Below, one piece after another: positions 40,017-40,975 of a stretch of DNA of 40,975 nt. Below the pieces are notes generated by a model. That model saw only the letters and a program-made list of their open reading frames with translations, was not told the DNA's origin and made no database searches. The stretch comes from Verrucomicrobiaceae bacterium. GTDB lineage: Bacteria; Verrucomicrobiota; Verrucomicrobiia; Verrucomicrobiales; Verrucomicrobiaceae. Location of the stretch: positions 1-40,975 of the forward strand of contig JACKQF010000015.1 in assembly GCA_024232965.1 (NCBI GenBank). Reading direction: 5' to 3'. Positions within the stretch are counted from its first letter, which is position 1; each line of letters begins with the position of its first letter. Made by a program: the position numbers and the translations under genes.

Positions 40017-40975
40017 ATGACTCCAACCAACCGCCCAACCCCGCTTGCCACGGGAGGCGGGCTCCGATACATCTTCTTCGTCCTCGCCATCGTCTTGGCC
40101 CTGATCCATGTCTTCGTGACCTTCCGCGGGCTCAGCAGTGCTGCGGGCATGGATCAGGCGCAACTGGCTCGCGAGATCGCACGAGGGAACGGCTTTCAGA
40201 CAAAAGTCATTCGCCCCTATGCCTGGGCACAGGCGCTTGAGTCAGGAAACAAAGTCTCCCCAGCAGGAATGCCTGATCTGTGGCAGGCACCTCTGCAGCC
40301 CGTGTTGCTCGCCCCGGCCTTTAAAATTCTCGAACGCTGGAGCGCCTACGCGCCATCCCGGGGCAGCACGGTTTATCTCCTGGATCGAGTCGTCGCCAGC
40401 TACGGCGTCATCTTTTTCCTCCTGGCCATCCTCCTGACCAAAAGCGCTGCCAGCCAGCTCTTTGATGACAAAATTGCAGGCATCACCGCCCTCTGCCTGG
40501 TCGTTTCCCAACCGCTCTGGGGGCTCGCCGTTAGTGGATCTCCGCTGACCTTGCTCATGCTCGAGTTTGCTGCCGGGTTCCGGCTTTTCGTCTCCGCCAT
40601 TCGTCGCGGGCAATCCGGTCAGTCCTCGTTCCTCGTGCTGCTGCTGCTCGGCATCGTCTGTGCGGCCATGCTTATCACGCATTGGATGTCGGTGTGGCTG
40701 ATTCTTGGCTTCATCATCGCCGCGCTCATCGTTCTACCAAGTCGCGTCGCCGCCGCCAGCCCGATGATCGTTCTCACCCTCCTCACCGCCAGTGCCTGGG
40801 GCTACCGGAACTACGTAGTTTGTGGAGATCCCCTGGGTGCGACGAAGACCCTTTTCCAGGCCATGATCTTCGCAGGACAGGAGGACATCTTGCTGCGGGA
40901 CTTCTCCATCGCGGTGCAATCCGTCGATGTTCAGAGTTCGCTCAAAGAACTCACCGCCAACTGGGCCTCCCTGCT
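40017..40975 (+). CDS. Multi-spanning membrane protein, GT-C glycosyltransferase-like (3' partial)
   Basis: An ATG 69 bases after the response regulator stop opens a frame (MTPTNRPTPLATGGGLRYIF) that continues to the window edge, so the C-terminus is missing. Hydrophobic segments are seen at about residues 18-36 (IFFVLAIVLALIHVFVTF), 130-145, 160-178 and 205-245 (VLLLLLGIVCAAMLITHWMS, then WLILGFIIAALIVLP). Between the first two, DQAQLAREIARGNGFQTK and DLWQAPLQPVLLAPAFKIL resemble the first extracytoplasmic loop of GT39/ArnT-like glycosyltransferases (Asp-containing loop, then PLQP). A role in transferring sugar from a lipid carrier is plausible. The family call is tentative. Confidence 0.7.
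   Translation, partial: MTPTNRPTPLATGGGLRYIFFVLAIVLALIHVFVTFRGLSSAAGMDQAQLAREIARGNGFQTKVIRPYAWAQALESGNKVSPAGMPDLWQAPLQPVLLAPAFKILERWSAYAPSRGSTVYLLDRVVASYGVIFFLLAILLTKSAASQLFDDKIAGITALCLVVSQPLWGLAVSGSPLTLLMLEFAAGFRLFVSAIRRGQSGQSSFLVLLLLGIVCAAMLITHWMSVWLILGFIIAALIVLPSRVAAASPMIVLTLLTASAWGYRNYVVCGDPLGATKTLFQAMIFAGQEDILLRDFSIAVQSVDVQSSLKELTANWASL

Overview
The window looks like a chromosomal segment of a Verrucomicrobiota bacterium, probably class Verrucomicrobiae. The basis is gene content: a PVC-type dehydrogenase-like protein with a C-terminal heme c motif, a DUF1080 protein, several exported type I sulfatases, an ECF sigma factor with a membrane-anchored tail, and an SHD1-like domain on a beta-helix enzyme. 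The DNA is GC-rich, so many long open frames on the opposite strand are shadows of real genes. No rRNA, tRNA or CRISPR array was seen, and no gap between genes exceeds about 240 bases.

Positions 1-15.9 kb (plus strand) hold an exported polysaccharide-processing block. It contains a 5'-partial pectate-lyase-superfamily beta-helix protein, an ECF sigma factor, a DUF1080 protein, a PVC-type heme protein, a second beta-helix enzyme, four different sulfatases in tandem and a PL1-like pectate lyase. Positions 15.9-19.7 kb (minus strand) hold a compact operon with an RraA-like aldolase, a beta-helix protein and a beta-propeller glycosidase-like protein. It is divergent from a chimeric regulator with a GntR-type DNA-binding head and a LacI-type sensor. 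Together these suggest use of a sulfated, uronate-containing polysaccharide. The substrate is inferred, and no sulfatase-maturing enzyme is present in the window.

Positions 20.8-26.0 kb (minus strand) form a ribose/nucleoside operon: lipoprotein sugar-binding protein, RbsC-type permease and two exported nucleoside hydrolases. The ABC ATPase normally found between binding protein and permease is absent. In that slot sits an AAA/DUF4143 ATPase gene bracketed by two near-identical 37-bp palindromes. This looks like a self-contained mobile cassette that landed in, and perhaps replaced part of, the operon. It is the most interesting structure in the window.

Positions 26.1-40.9 kb are mainly housekeeping and regulatory genes: a LysM/TIGR02594-like cell-wall hydrolase, a nitrilase-family amidase, YchF, MnmM/YtqB, RsmE, RmlA, QueG, an unusual epimerase-shikimate kinase fusion, an amidase_3-like protein, a YmdB-type phosphodiesterase, a Tat-exported metallophosphoesterase, CutA, and an NtrB/NtrC-type two-component pair. 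The window ends inside a multi-spanning GT-C-like membrane protein.
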